Shown: positions 36,495 through 50,700, numbered from the stretch's first letter. The stretch is 64,000 bases of DNA from Philopedon plagiatum (GCA_963971165.1 OZ020198.1:8324227-8388226); one strand, 5' to 3'. Program-made: numbers and translations. Notes: a model not told the origin generated them from the letters alone.

Positions 36495-36636
36495 TAGGCG
36501 TAGCTAGGCAGTCAAATTCAGGGGTGCTTAAGCCCTACACATTATTCTATGGCCAAAAATTTTGTTCATAGGGTGGAGGGTTATAAATTTTGGGGGTGCT
36601 AAGTACTCCAAGCCCCCCTTAACTACGTCCATGACC
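36495..36636. mobile_element. Short MITE, second copy
   Basis: CATAGGCGTAGCTAGG at the left and CTTAACTACGTCCATG at the right, matching the copy at 34,488. Flanks ATCTTTTC and ACCTTTTT may be a decayed 8-bp duplication, which would make it hAT-like. Confidence 0.55.
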
Positions 36637-38428
36637 TTTTTTCTAGCCGTTTATCATTATTAAATTATATTCATCACAAAAATGCATCCAAGAAAAAAAA
36701 TGCTTTTCTATGTTTAAAAATTGCTGATGATTACTTATTTCACGTACAAAATTACCTACTTGTGCTACCCATTTTAAAATTAATTTTCATCATAAATATT
36801 AATATGTTTGGGGTACGTATAGATATTCTGGAGAAGCTATAATATTGGGGCTCTAATATTATGTAGATAACATAAATGAATAATTTAATTAGGAATATTG
36901 ATACTGTCTTTAGGAGATGTAGACACGTCGTGACATGATATAAGAGACACAGCATAATCATTGTTTTCAAAATTAAATGAAATTTAACCACCCCCAGCAA
37001 ACATGGTGTTATATTTGTTTGTGTACCTAAGTATAGGATTAGGGTGGAGAATGTAAAGGGAGGAAACAGTACCTACCCTATAGTTCAGCTCCAGCACATT
37101 TGAAGGTGCTGAGTTGTAATAATAAAAATGGATGCAAAGCCAATTCTATACTAAATTGTTTCAATACGCGTTGTCAGTGTATGTGGCCCCATAAAATTCA
37201 AATAAAAGTATGATGTAATTCAATACCGGGTATGATAATAATTTATGACCTATATTTTTACTATTATCTATTTAGGCATCGATTACCAGCATGTAAGTGC
37301 TAAATTGTTTATTTTTTGAAGCAAAAGTGACGTGTTGTTTGCACTTAAAACAATTTTCACTGCTTGCTTACATAGTAAATTATCCAGCGATGTTAAAATA
37401 ATTTAAATACTTTTTACACTCTCAGACCACAGCTCAGTTAGATTTGTTAAATTATGATTATTTAATAAACATATCTGTAATGTGATAATAATGTTTTAAA
37501 AGTAATAACCTTCTACAAAACCTAGGGGTTTGATAATATAATTAAATAAAAAAAATTGAGAAGACAGCATGGAAGAATCTAAAAATAAAAATATATTAAA
37601 TTTAATTTATGTTTAATTATTAAAAATATACAAAAACCCAGGAAACCACTAAGCTTTGATGGTAATGACATGCTATATTTACATAGCTCATTTATAAGCA
37701 ATAAAAGGCAATCTGATTTAAAGCAAGTTAAGTATGAATTCCTGTCACTGCTGACAATAGTGGTATGATTATAAAATCTATTTTCAGAATTTGTAATTCT
37801 TAATTATTACCTACACCATTTTTTTTTCCTTTTATATTTGATACCTTTAAAACTAAATTGGATGCATCAGTTTTTCTGGATAATAAACTATAACAGGCAG
37901 ACTAGAACATTGCTGCTATATCTCTCCTAATTCTGAACCTTTTTTTAAGTGGATACAATTTTTTCTAAATAAAACTATATACGTAAGTTTAATAAATTTA
38001 TGTCATGCAATAAATAATTATTATCATAAAATAATAAAAGAAACAGTGTCAATGGAGTCAATAAAAAATAGAAAAGGTAACAGAATAACTCATTAAAATA
38101 TTTTTAGTAATGTCACAGTCCTGCTGGATTTTTCGTTTTTTTAATTTGTAAAAGTTATCTAAATTTACTTTTTTAAATTAAAATGTGACGATGACTGTTC
38201 GGCCCTATATAGATACGATTAAACACAATGGGAATGAGAATGCGTTGTACAGGATGGTACTATAGCGCAATATCTAATATTAATCCTCTTAGGTAAGAAC
38301 GTTGAAATGATAAATGTATGTGTAAAAAAAGAAAGATAAATGGTTTTAAATAAGCGTTTTAAAAAAATAAAAATTCTCAAAGTAACACACAAAACCTAAC
38401 AAAACAGTTATTGGAAAAGCTAATTTAG

Positions 38429-38554
38429 TGTGAAAATGATCTTCCGGAAAAAAGGCCTAAAAAATTACTGGGAGTTTCCCAAGACATTATTTTGTCATTT
38501 ATAAAGAACAAAGGGTTTTACGTGAAAAACTCACGCAAAGAGGGTAAAACGTAA
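38429..38554 (+). pseudogene. Possible transposase HTH remnant
   Basis: A 41-codon frame reads LPEKRPKKLLGVSQDIIL and continues to a stop, resembling the helix-turn-helix arms of Tc1/IS630-like transposases (..LLGVS..TI...). No upstream start and no catalytic part. Could be chance. Confidence 0.25.
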
Positions 38555-41479
38555 ACGTGTAAATAGGGCGAATTTTGGGCCGCTCCAATGCGAAAGATGT
38601 TTTTCCTTTTCTTTATGTCAGTTTTCTTCTTTCATTAAATAAACCAAATAATTAAGTATTAGGATGTAGGTAAATATTGGCATTAATTACAATGCTTGCG
38701 GTTCTATTTATGTTTTTTTTTTACAATAGGTAATCTGGGTGCTTTTGAAGTATTTTCGTTGTTTTGTTGATTTGAAATTTTTGAAAGAAATATTTTGAAA
38801 ATTCTATTTCTGCTGAGGTATTAAGTGAGATATCACACAATTTTTAAAAATAGAGATTTAGACGTAGATATTCAGTGTTCTTTGGTAAAAGAAAAATTGA
38901 CATGAATAAACACCTCAAAGATTATTTAAGCTTATCATGTACTAAGATGTGATGTTAGTTCCAATCAAAAGACGATAAATAAAGAGTTTAAGTACGGTCC
39001 AGGAACCACGTGTTGAACCTACAGTTGAGAGGATGCTTGTGTGTGACTCAAAACTCAAATGCTTCGAGCGACAAGTTCTATTTGGTCTGACATTAATACA
39101 AACAGTTCTGTTAATTTCGATTAATTTAAACTTAATGAAAAGTAATTTGGCCACAGAAATGATTACAGTCGTTTCTTCAAGTTTAGTGAACCATTGTGCT
39201 TACGTGCGCCTTGAAGAAGAGTGTTGTTAAGAATGTGTCATTTTTTAATTGATTACATACACTGGGGTATGCCTATCGCTGGTTAGTGAATTTCAAGTAA
39301 CTGTAGTACTTTTGGAAATTACAAGTACAAAGGGGTAAGCAGCGGGTGCTTATCTTATCATTTCTAGGAAACTCGTTTTTATGTATTCTGTCACGTAGCT
39401 TGTGACTGGGAAAAGGCTTTGAGCAGGTGATTTTTACAGCATTTTCTGTTGTTTTTTCTATGGGGTTATATTCACGCTTTATTTCTTTAATAACATATTA
39501 TGGCCGAACAGCTTTTAAAAAAATTATTTCCAATAAAATAAGTATAGTTACTGTAATTTTTTGCCCAACCTAATCTTATAACTGCACGACTAACGATGTT
39601 TTGTTTACTTTATGAGCAACAGTTCTTTTTTTTTATAAAATTTTGACTTATCTTTGGCATAAATAGATTTATCTTTAATGTCAAGTACCTATGATCTTCT
39701 GCTAAACCAACATAATTCACTGTTATCTCAACTTAAAAGTTTTTTATTTGCATTAACTAATATATTTAAATTAAATTAGCTTTCCCACCATTTGGCATCT
39801 TCTATCTTATTTCAATAAAAGCTAAAGGTTTTTATTTGTATGGAAACTTACAACAGAAGTAAAAGTAACAAAAAATGTAATTATTTTACTGCTATTTAGT
39901 CTGCTATTTTTGTTGTATTTTATGCAGTGTTCTGTAAAACTCAAAGTCAGGGATATCCTCTGCATCATTTTATTCACGCCAAACGGAAGTAGCAACAGCG
40001 CGTGTGGAAAATTATGTTACAAGAACAAAAAGGCCATTGTAGTGTCTCCTGCTTCGCATATAATTAAAAATTCACTGTATCACCTCGGTATTTACTGTAG
40101 GTACTGCGCATTTAAAGCAGTAAATTACCATCTAAAAAAGAATGCTTTTTTATTTTGAAAATAAAAGATTTTTTAAAACCCCAGGATTTACAATCTCATT
40201 TTTGCGTTGTTTAAGAAAACTGAAATAGACCAATATATTTGGCAACAACATCCTACCACGCGCATCTTGGGGAATAAATAATCACATGCTTTTTGTTTTT
40301 AAAGTTAATTCCCTCCCAGAGGTCACCAAATTATAATTTCGTTGCATTTGTTTATGGATGATACACCAGTTTATCAAAGTGTATAATTCCTTAACGAAAA
40401 TTTTGTAATTAGTAGCATCATCTAAAGTTACAGAAAGCTAGGTTGTAACAAGAGTTTTAAACATACTATGTAAGAGATAATCGTTTGAGAAGCAAGTGTG
40501 GGTATTTGATTAACTTTGCTGTACTGAAACTTAATATCTGTCCCCGATACCAATATCTAGGTACATGTCTGATAAACATTTATTTTATTTTATGATGATT
40601 TTCTACTATTGAATCTTCAATAAAAATGTTAACAAAATGTTTATAAAAACATTAGTCAAAACTTCGGTAGAAGCACTTTTCCTCCCCTGATCTCTGACAA
40701 CGAAATTATCTCCACCTCTCAAGGGAAAGCTAAACTATGCCTACTCGCAAAAACAGAAACTTTTCAGCTAAACAAAATTAAATAAGTAAATTTTGTCGTC
40801 GATATAATTTAAAGAATTACCTAGAACTCTTTATAATAGAAGGCGACACTTCGTGTTTATTGGAATTTATTTTAAGTACCTACTTCTACAACAAGTCACT
40901 TACCTTAACCCTTTGTGTTTTTAACATTTCTGTATATTAAAAGTCAAAAAGATTTTTTTATTGTACAATTTTACAAAACAGATCCCTTTCGTATATCTTA
41001 TCCTTATCACTTAAAACAAAAATGACAACTTTAATGGAAGTTGTGAGGTATTATCAGACCAATTTTCATATGCAATTTACATAATTACAATTGCTTTTAC
41101 ACCTACCTGCGTGATTTTCTCATTAATATGTATTATCTAAAAGGAATATTCTAGAAGATCCATTAACTATTTCTCACCCAATTTTCATGTAGAGTTATGC
41201 TTAAAGCGTCACTGAAGTCAATATTTTATGACGGCACATAAATACAGAGACAAAAATATCTTTTATGTCTATATTATTTTGTAAAAAATTTAGTGGGTAC
41301 TAAATAAATATCAATTTTTGGTGTTACTTCCTGCCATTCACGAAAATGTGAGAAGTGAGATCCAAAATTGACTTTATTACTGCTAAGAAGTTCATGGTGG
41401 TCATTTTAACCAACATTTAAGGTAATAAGAGAAATAAAGGTATTTAAATTTATACCTTTTTTTCACGTTTTTTAATTTT

Positions 41480-41660
41480 TAAATGCTTGCCAGACCTTGG
41501 GGTTGCCTTAAAATGTTTCTTTTAACGGGGTTGAAAAAGCTAAATTACATAGAAAAGTAGATTTGGTATCCAATAAGATACACCTAAAATTTGGGGTCTC
41601 TATCTTTTCTAATACCGAAGACATTTGTCCACATTAAGACTTTTCAAACACCCTGTATGT
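41480..41660. repeat. Mariner-family terminal piece
   Basis: The reverse strand reads 'acagggtgtttgaaaagt' followed by 'agatagagaccccaaatttt', closely matching the + strand at 56,873-56,960 ('acagggtgtccgaaaagttt', 'gtagagacaccaaatttgag'). These are the ends of one Tc1/mariner-type family; only ends are seen. Confidence 0.45.
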
Positions 41661-43144
41661 TTTATATATCTAAATTTGCAAAATTTCATCAAGCTAGGTG
41701 CATTATTTATAGGTGTTGCAATGTTTCGGATGAGTAGTATATAAAGATGTTTTTGCAAGTGGAGTTCGGAAATGCGTTGGAGGGTAAGCAAATACACTTC
41801 CCAAGACTTTTTCAATTTTATTAGATCGAAGTAAATACGACTTGGCATTTATGTACGTAAGCCTATAGACGCCACTTTAAATATTATGGGATAAAAGTCC
41901 TATCGTAAAACACTTTACTATTATAACGGGTAGATATGCGAAACAATAAAAACGTTTTTATTTGACCGCAATGCCTAATTTAGTATTGTCGTGTTTTTCA
42001 TTGCAAATATTGTGTAACAATACGTACATTGTGACAACTTTTAATGAGAACAAGTTTATTAACGCTTTTAAAAAGTGGGCCAACAAATTTCTTTTCAAAT
42101 TATATCTTATTCTTCTTACCTTTTCAAAGCTCCCGAAAACTCGTAATCCAGGCTATTATAAGTACCTACACCTAAGTACTGTCTTACAGCCCCGCATAAT
42201 TAAGGGTATAACTAAGTACCCTGTATAATTCCAGAAAGCAACAGGTTAATTAAGAAGTATTAATTATTATTAGGTTTCGCACGCCTGGCAACGACCTTGA
42301 GGCACTATTCAATTAGAATTAATACATTTGGGCGTGGACTTAGGAGAAACATACGCCATTTTTTATTTTAATTTATTTGATTGAAGTGCAATGGAAGACG
42401 GGTAATTTTTTAATACATGGTCTTTTGACCGGCTTGGCTTACCAATTTTAATCTAGAAATTCAAAAGTAAGAACTGGAAAAACATACGTGGCCACGTGAT
42501 GTAAATCATAATCTCTGTTTATCGGATGTCGATAGGGGGGTGGGGGGGTTGGGGGTGCGCCTATTTGGGCTAACTTAATACCCAGAAGTACTTTTAGGTT
42601 TTTTTATTAAACGTTTTATGCTTAATCATTGCAGGTTTTATCCTGTTATCTACTTAATCTTAAACTTGTAAATCCATGGAGCTTAGTAATCATTAGTGAT
42701 TAAACCAAACCAACCAACATAGGTAATACACTACTTGCATAATAATCCAAGTAATTGTTTTTATCAACTTAAGATAGCGCCATTTATTTCAGTTTCATTT
42801 TAGTGTCACATTACCTTTTTGATATTCTATGCTCAGGATCATATTGCTCTGTCTAAAACACTTTAATCTTATGTTTCGTCTACATTGCAAGATAGCAATA
42901 ATGTATTTGTCTTGTCCAGGTAATTGCTTTATATTTTTATTATGGATTACCTTTTTCATGATACTAACATGTCAAATCAGCTTTTACAATATTTGAAAGT
43001 TAAGTTTTTGAACTCTGGTCGAGGTCCCTTCATTGTTTGCTCTAAAACCTATATTAGGCGCATTTTAAGCAAAACGGACACTGTGCGAAAATTAGAAAAT
43101 TAGATTTTGAGTAGGTTAATGCACAAGTTTCCAAGGAATTCAAC

Positions 43145-44975
43145 AATCAAACCAGAATCAGATCTATGCACCTATCCCTTTTCCAAGATCTTTAATTAAT
43201 CTTATATGACGGAAGTGCCACAAAAGTTGTTCAACTCAACGCCTGCAAAATCCAGGCTTGCTCCCTGTCACGCAAAAAATCCGGAAATACTTCCACCCAT
43301 CCACATGAATAGCCAAGCCCTCCAGAACAAAGAAATGTTCGATCTTGTTGGCAACATTTTTGAACATGATCTCAGATGGCACAAACACATTACCTCAGTA
43401 GCCACATCAGCAGCTAAAAAGCTTCGTTTTCTCTTTCGAGCCAGATAATACTTTTCCCCTTCCAACATACACACTTTCTATTTTCCCCAAATAAGACCTA
43501 GCCTAGAGTACTGTTCCCACATCTGGGGAGCGGCATCACCTTGACACTTAACATCCTTGATTCTATCCAAAGCTATTCGACCCATCAATGACCCAGTCCT
43601 CACAAGAAAATTCCCTTCTCTCGCTCATCTCCGCGCTGTTGGGGATTTATCCCTTTTCTACCGATACACAGAAAAAACACTATCGTATATTGAATTGGAT
43701 ACCGATTCACTCAATGACACACTCTATTCCGTATTGCACAATACAAATTCTGTTTACTTCAATGATTAGTTTATCATTGTTAACCAATAGGTTATAAAAT
43801 TGCTTCCAATATAAGGTTTCATTGGTTTTTAATAGGTCGTTTAAATATAACAAATAATATTTGATGCAGTAATACCCTATTCTAAATTCAATACAAAATA
43901 TATCATTGTTTCAGTAAACCTTTATTTATAAGAATATATAACTTATTTAATCGAAATACTTATTGTTATTGCAAAGCTTTTTAGATTTATTTTACTTACA
44001 TACTATAAAACACTAAAGTCCACTCCAGTCCACACAAACACTGAAACACTCCAGTCCCCAGAATTGCAAAAGATCTATTATTTTTGGCGTAACTTTAACG
44101 CAATAAACAAACAGGCTGCAAGCTTAAACGAGTATTAAACGAACAAAATACCAACAGCATAATTTTAACCTCTCCAAAGGGTGTCCGCGAGCAATAGAAG
44201 TAAAACTTCAGCCAACAATAGAACTCATTGAGTTAATACTTTTTATTATTTCTCTAATACCTTATATGTTTTATTGGAGTGTTTATTTTAATTAACATGA
44301 TATAAGGATTACTCACTTAGTTTTTAGATTTTTTATTTAAACTGTAATTCTTGTTCGTTTAATAAAATATATTCTAATTTTAATCACACCGCCGCTATTT
44401 CTCACCCAATTATATTAGAGCATTCTCTTCAAATAATTTAATGTTTTAGCTTAAACAATTCTATACTCTAAGGAATAATAGGTAGTAATTTATTGGTTTC
44501 CAATAGTATTTTTGTAATTGAAAAAATGGTAATATAGTTTTCAAAGAAGTAAGACTACTTTTGAACTCTAAATAATAAGTCTATATTTAAAGCAATGTTT
44601 TTTTTTGGATATTTTAATGATGTTTTGTTGAAACAGTATTAACTGTAATATAACCAAAGTGAGAGTGGTCAAGAATAATGCTATTATTGAAAATAACATA
44701 GCAGTTTTTTCTGTGTAATTTCACGGATTTTGCTTTGAAGAACTAGCCGCTATAATCCCCCCCCCCTTGACTCTTCCCAACAGAACAACAAGAGGCGCGT
44801 TACGTATGCATTCCTTTAATGTCCAGCTACAAAAGCCTAAACCATCCTACTTTTCTCGCTCATTCATACCTAAGGTCTCCAGATTATGGAACAAATCCCG
44901 TGTACATTTCCCTTCTTTTTAGACGCCCACGGTACGTTAGTACTTAGGCTTGAATTCTCCAAGGGCTGTCTCAGA
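43145..44975 (+). mobile_element. Non-LTR retrotransposon fragment, copy D (split)
   Basis: LINE 3' part from '..gatctatgcacctatccctt' to '..cacggtacgttagtacttag', interrupted at 43,667-44,715 by a DNA element: the match stops at 'ctaccgata' and resumes with 'ttcacggattttgc'. A second break near 44,893 fuses two 'caaat' sites and removes about 60 bp. Frames include HKHITSVATSAAKKLRFLFR. Dead. Confidence 0.8.
43667..44715. mobile_element. CACAGAAAAAAC element, full copy
   Basis: 1,049 bp with 12-bp inverted ends CACAGAAAAAAC...GTTTTTTCTGTG and a TA duplication (43,665-43,666 and 44,716-44,717). The LINE copy on each side supplies the empty-site sequence (as at ~52,980: 'ctaccgctacctccacgg'), which confirms a TA target. 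No ORF of note. Non-autonomous; TA target suggests the Tc1/mariner superfamily. Confidence 0.85.
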
Positions 44976-45849
44976 TAAAGAAAAACAAGCACTCGGTTTG
45001 AAGGAAAAATTACTTTTTTATAACGAAAATTTACAGTAAAGTTAGTGGTTTCTTGCAAAATTATCTCTGGAGTTCTGTAATTGCGAAATAAAATTCACTC
45101 TGTGCCCTTTTTAACCAATAAGAATAACGGAGGTGGGTCACGTGACAGTAACCCACTTCGCTCAAACTAAAAATTTTAGAATTATAGTTAATAATTCTGA
45201 TCCGGGTATTTCGAAGCACAAAAAATAAAGGCTTCGCTCAACTTCTAAGCAATACGGAAATCAAGAACTTATCGTAATGAAATTTAATTTTACGTACATT
45301 TTGTATATTTCTCCGAAATACGTAATGTTGCGTGGCGTTTAAATGGCTTCTGTTATTCTTAGTTAGAAGCTAGATGCAAAATTTACTAAAGCTCGCTGCA
45401 AAACTCACTATTTTCTGCTTTAGAAACTTAATTTTGAATTTTCCGGTAGCTTGTGCTGTGATTTAACAAGAAGATAAATTAAACAAGTAAGACAAGTAAT
45501 TCAGTCTCGTAATTCGAGTTTTACCTTCTAAGACGAAGAAGTCTAAAGGAAACAGTACCTATTTCTCAAATATCTTAAAATAAGATAAGTAGCAAACGCA
45601 GTGGTTACCTATGCAAATATACGATTCAAATCATAACTTTTTTTTAGCTCATATTTAAAACATTTTCCTTACTATCTGTATGGTGTAACCTCGGATGTAA
45701 CAGTATAAACTTAAATACTTTAGGTCTAGACGACATTAAAGGCAGATCTGTGTTTTTATGTTCTAAATTAAACAGATGGTGGCAAGTAATTTAAGCCCTC
45801 AACCCCATAGACATGTATACGTCACAAAGCTGTAGGAAAAGGGAGTAGG

Positions 45850-46102
45850 GGAGGCCAGTTAGATCTGGAGAGTCGAAATAAGCAAAAAAAAAAAATGGAA
45901 TGGGTCCTAAAGGTATCCCGATAAACGTATGAAATTCTTTATAAAAATATCTTGTTGCTAATTTTTTTTATTAACATTTTATTGCACAAAGTCGTTTTTT
46001 TTATCACGTTCATCTGGACACTTTCAGGGACTCATTCCAATTGGTTTTATACATTGCATAATTTTTTTACTTATTTCGACTCTCCAGATCGAACTTGCCT
46101 CC
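45850..46102. mobile_element. Small foldback with ~33-bp arms
   Basis: GGAGGCCAGTTAGATCTGG...gtcgaaataag at the left pairs with 'cttatttcgactctccagat..tgcctcc' at the right. Inner 'gaatgggtcc' and 'gactcattcc' are also roughly inverted. No clear duplication. Confidence 0.6.
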
Positions 46103-46206
46103 TCTAGAGGATATGAAGTCACAAATAGCATAAATGTTGTATGCCTCTAATGTTTGTTATTCCCGAAATTAAATTTCAATCAGTGTCATATTTACAAATT
46201 TCGTCT

Positions 46207-46222
46207 GGGGGGGGGGGGGGGG
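46207..46222 (+). repeat. G16 homopolymer
   Basis: Sixteen consecutive G, second such run in the window. Confidence 0.95.
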
Positions 46223-46439
46223 TGTTGGTACTACTGTGGAATGGCCAATAAAAAATACCTTAATTTTCATAGATTTCGTAGGTCGATGGTAAATACAACC
46301 GTAAATACGCTACTGATTTCTATTTATTAGTGAAATTTCAACCTGAAATTGAACTTGTATTGATGGTTGCTGTGCCGGTTGTTTTTCATGAAATGTGTGG
46401 AGCAGTCGCGTTCTTTATACCAAAATTATAATTAAATTA

Positions 46440-46737
46440 GTAATTTGCCAAAAAAATGGACACGTTAAGGTATTTTATTTATTATTTTTTCCAAACAAAT
46501 TTTACATCATTTTGTTGACAGTTTCTAAATTTTAAGAGAAAAAAATGTGTTAGTAGAAAGTTACAGTCATTTAATTTTTTTTAAATTATATTTTAGGTTT
46601 AAAAAAATTCAAATGACTATAACTTTTTACTAACATATTTTTTTCTCTTAAAATTTAAAAACTGTCTACAAAATGATGTAAAATTTGTTTAGAAAGAATA
46701 ATAAATAAAATACCTAAACGTGTTTTTCCCGGGGGGC
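46440..46737. mobile_element. Foldback element, copy 4, truncated
   Basis: Matches only the inner arms of the ~600-bp hairpin family ('aacaaattttacatcatttt', 'gtgttagtagaaagtta', mirrored at 46,600-46,720). Both outer arms are missing, so no termini or duplication. Confidence 0.75.
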
Positions 46738-46829
46738 ATACTAGAAATTAAATTGGCTATTTGGTTTTGATCAGTATTTTAAACAGCTATCTTTTCTATG
46801 TCTTGCAAGGTTGCAGGAGGAGGCTAACG

Positions 46830-47117
46830 CTATCTTAATTGTCTGCCAATAATGCCCCATAAATGTTCGATCGGGTTAAGATCTAGACTCTGCGGTGGCC
46901 AATTCAGAGTCTGAAGATTTACCTCGCGTAAATATTTAGTTACGATTTTTTCTTTTGGTGCTTCCCCAAGAACAAAGTCTACTCTAACAGTCCGCAAACG
47001 ATTAATGATTTGAAGCAAAACATTCGTCAAGTTATTCGTGAATTGGAATTGTGCCAAAATATTATTGACAATTTTATCCAAAGAATGATCATCCGTAGAA
47101 AAAGCCGAGGGGGACAT
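46830..47117 (-). pseudogene. Tc1-like transposase C-terminal fragment
   Basis: The minus-strand frame ends with LQTLNWPPQSLDLNPIEHLW, the hallmark end of the Tc1 DDE domain (catalytic Glu in NPIE). The N-terminal portion of the frame has lost obvious similarity and no first or second Asp is present. Decayed remnant just upstream of the PRL-1 coding exon on the opposite strand. Confidence 0.75.
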
Positions 47118-47338
47118 TTGGAGAATATTATTTTTAAAACATAACTGCCACGTCTCTTCTTTTTGATAAAATAAACATGTTGTTGTTCTAAAATTTTTGG
47201 TTTTATTTAAAAAATAATTATTAGGAAACTCTTTAAAAGTGCTTAAATTTTTTTAACTTAACAGTTCTTTTTTCGCGTATCTAGTGATGTAGAATAAAAT
47301 CTAGATTTTTAAGGTAACGTATTTTTTTCTTTTTCCAG

Positions 47339-47751
47339 TATCTTGGTGAACCTGTTCTCGCATACATGGAGTTCCACTTGGACAGTGCGGAATATTGCCA
47401 AGCTCAACACAAATAAACTAGTCGCAAGGGCTGAATAATAACCATTGAACTTAGTCATTTTGCAACATTGCCATAGTTTATTGGATTTACCTCAAAAAGC
47501 CAAATAAGCTGTGTGTCTAAAAGAAATTAATTTTGCTTTTGCCATCTCAGAGAACGATATGGTCTTCATTTTCTAATTGAGTTTTTCTTACATTGCTGAA
47601 GCATATCAACTAGTGTAAATAATAACTACCTGAAGCAAGATATTTAATATTTAAATTAATTAAAAATTGTTTTCGAGAGACTGATTTTCTAATTTAAGCC
47701 AATATTAAAACAAATCAATAATTAGTGACTGGATTTATCGAAGAAAGGGGA
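47339..47751 (+). other. Probable PRL-1 5' UTR in start exon
   Basis: A strong acceptor (tttttctttttccag, ending 47,338) opens a segment that runs without break into the PRL-1 start codon at 47,752. This gives a 413-nt leader in the exon. Two short open frames start right after the acceptor (one reads YLGEPVLAYMEFHLDS before a stop); I take them as upstream ORFs rather than the tail of another gene, but the latter is not excluded. Confidence 0.4.
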
Positions 47752-50700
47752 ATGACCAGCGGAATCATGAGACAAAAAGACATTCGCCCAGCACCAGCTG
47801 AAATTGAATACAAGGGCTTCAGATTTTTAATCACAGATAGGCCTTCAGATCAGAACATCTTACTTTATATTCAGGTAAGCATTACCGATACTTGATATAA
47901 AATTAACATTCTAAAGTTATAACAGGTGTTCGTCTGGTCTCCTTCAACATCTATGGCTCTATTTCTTACATCGTCGACCATACATTATAAGAACATAATA
48001 TCTTATTAACAATGCATAGAAAAAACACTATCGTATATTGAATTGGATACCAAGTCACTCAATGACACACTCTATGCTCAACACAAATTCGGTTTATTTC
48101 AATGATTAGTTTATCATTGTTAACCAATAGGTTACAAGATTGCTTGAAATATAAGGTTTCATTGGTTTTTAATAGGTCGTTTAAATATAACAATTATTTG
48201 ATGCAGTAATCATCAGTGGTGAAAGGGTCTAGCCGGTTAACTATATGGGGGTGGCAACCCTTAACTTAAAAATTCATTATCTTTAAAACTATTTGAGATA
48301 TCTCAACGAAATTTTAACGGTGCATAGTTATTTATAAGGTTTATATAATATAATTTTTTCAGATTTTTATCTCATTAATAAAAGGTAAAAAACAAGAAGC
48401 TTAATTTTTAGGGGTGGTTTATCATACTTACCCCCGGGGTGACACCAACTAAAAAAATTAGTACAATCGTCTATTCTCTAGTAATAACATAAAACAATTA
48501 CACAAAGCTCGAATAGGTGGAACATTGTTAAAAAAATTAAAAATCAATGTGACTGTAGTTCTTGTTCGTTTAATAAAATATATTGTAATTCGAATCACAC
48601 CGTCTACAAATAGCTATTTTTCGCCCAATTGTATTGAAGCATTCTCATCAAATAGTTTAATTTTCTAGCTCTAACATTTCTACACTCTAAGGAATAGTCA
48701 TTGAAAAAATGGTAACAGTTTTCGAAGAAGTAGGGATACTTTTGAACTCTAATAAGACCATATTTGAAGAAATATTTTTTTCTTTGGATTATTTCAATAA
48801 TGTTTTGTTAAAATAATATTAACCTTAATATAACTGATGTGACAATGGTCAAAAATAATAATATTATTGAAAATAGCATAGCAGTTTTTTCTGTGTGCAG
48901 TTTACGTCAACAGAGATATAGAAAAGGCCCAGAATTATTGAAAAAACCCTAATAAGAGCAAGCAGAGCGAGATGAAGCAGGATCAAACGAAAACCCGTAT
49001 ACTAAATTCCTTTTATGAAAAAATTAATCCGTCTGTTCCCTTAGACTAAACTGGGACTTAAGACTCGGCAGACTGAATAATAAAGCCAATCAACCAATAA
49101 ATGACGTGCCTCGACATGCATGGCTAGCATTATCACATCATTAACCTTTTGAGAGAAAGCTTGCCTACCTGTAACTTGCAGCATTAAATTTTATTAAATC
49201 CCCAATAGTTTTTGTAATGTCAAAGTATCCTTCAACTCTTTTTTGCTTTGTGAGATGTCATTTTCTATATTGACGCGGAATGCTTATAATAAGCATCTCT
49301 TAAGCCATGTTTGTTTGGATATTTTTTGACTTTGAATTTGACATGCGTCTTTACAATTGTCTGCTTTGAATACGAAAAAAATAACAATTAAACTTGGACA
49401 AGCATCTAGTGATGCATGATCTCAGCTGCCACAAACACATTAAAACAATAGCCACATCAGCATCGAAAAATTAATGGTTTTAAAAATACAAAACTTTTAA
49501 CATATTTTATATGATTGTACAGTGTGTCGAATATGGATGAAGTTGACAAGAGGAAACAATCTTTATTATTTACTTTACGTTGAAAAGTCATTCTTTATAA
49601 AAAAATTCTGCTTGTCGAAAAAATGAGTTTACCATAAAAAAATTGGGGTGAGATGTACAGGGTGTCAATAAATTAAGAAAATATGAAAATGCTTTAGGAG
49701 GGAAGTGCCATTATTTATTATTTTAGACAAAATGTGTTTAAAACAAAGCTGTTTATAATCCAAAATAGTATAAATACACAATTTGACATCTGAATTATAA
49801 TTTTTATTTTTTTACTATTGAATTTATTAACATTCAAAATGAAAACCTGAGAGTTCTGTCCTGTCGATAATATTAAACTGACAAACGTCCATTGGCGTAA
49901 CTAGCCATCTGACCTAGGGGGGCCTAGAAATGGTCCGGGTGATGGTAATGGGGCTTAGCCTAATTCAGAAGCAAAATTGGAAAAATTCTGGGGGGGATGG
50001 AAAGCCTTGGGGGCGGCGGCCCCCCTAGGCCCTCCTGTAGTTACGCCAGTGCAAACGTCTATGGTAAATTTATTTCCAATCTGGAAAAATCTGTGGAGGT
50101 TAGATGAGGATAGCTAGAATAACAATTTTTTTCACAATTGTACAAATTCTTATTTTTTTATAGTTTGTTTAACAACAAGATTAATGTTCATGTTTAAAAA
50201 AAAATTATATTTCAAATTTTGCATTTAGGCTTTATTTTGGATTATAAACAACTTTACTTTATAAACATTGTGACTAAAATAATAAATAATTATACTTCTC
50301 TCTAAAAGCATTTTCATGTTTTCTTAACTTATTAACACCCTGTACATCTGATCTAAAATTTGTATATGGTAAACTCATTTTTTCGACAAGCAGAATTTTT
50401 TTTATAAAGAATTACTTTCCTGGTAAACCAATAATCAAGATTTTTTTCTTCTTGTCAACTCCATCCGTGGACACACTGCTTATTATTTACTATATCAAAA
50501 TCACCTGTTTGTAAAAATCATCAATTATGATACGCCTGCTCAGGTTATCTTAAACTTCCTATAGAAAAATCCCAAAATTGGCAGTTCTATTCAGTATAAC
50601 CTTGCAAAAATGCAGAATAAATCAGATTCTGATATTCTTTAACACTGCGCGCGGCGTCATGTGAGTATGTTATAAACAAAGTTCTTTGAAGAAATTTACA

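Larger units (their letters stand above)
35761..43144. other. Gene-poor stretch, possibly PRL-1 intron 1
   Basis: No convincing exon. A cluster of 'tacctacttaggtac' motifs lies at 36,300-36,475, and a mariner-like end ('aaacaccctgtatg') near 41,650. The remaining small open frames look accidental. Confidence 0.4.

Noticed and set aside
47339..47420. Last exon of another host gene
   Set aside because: Two alternative frames are open and short and neither resembles a known protein; a PRL-1 5' UTR explains the acceptor more simply.
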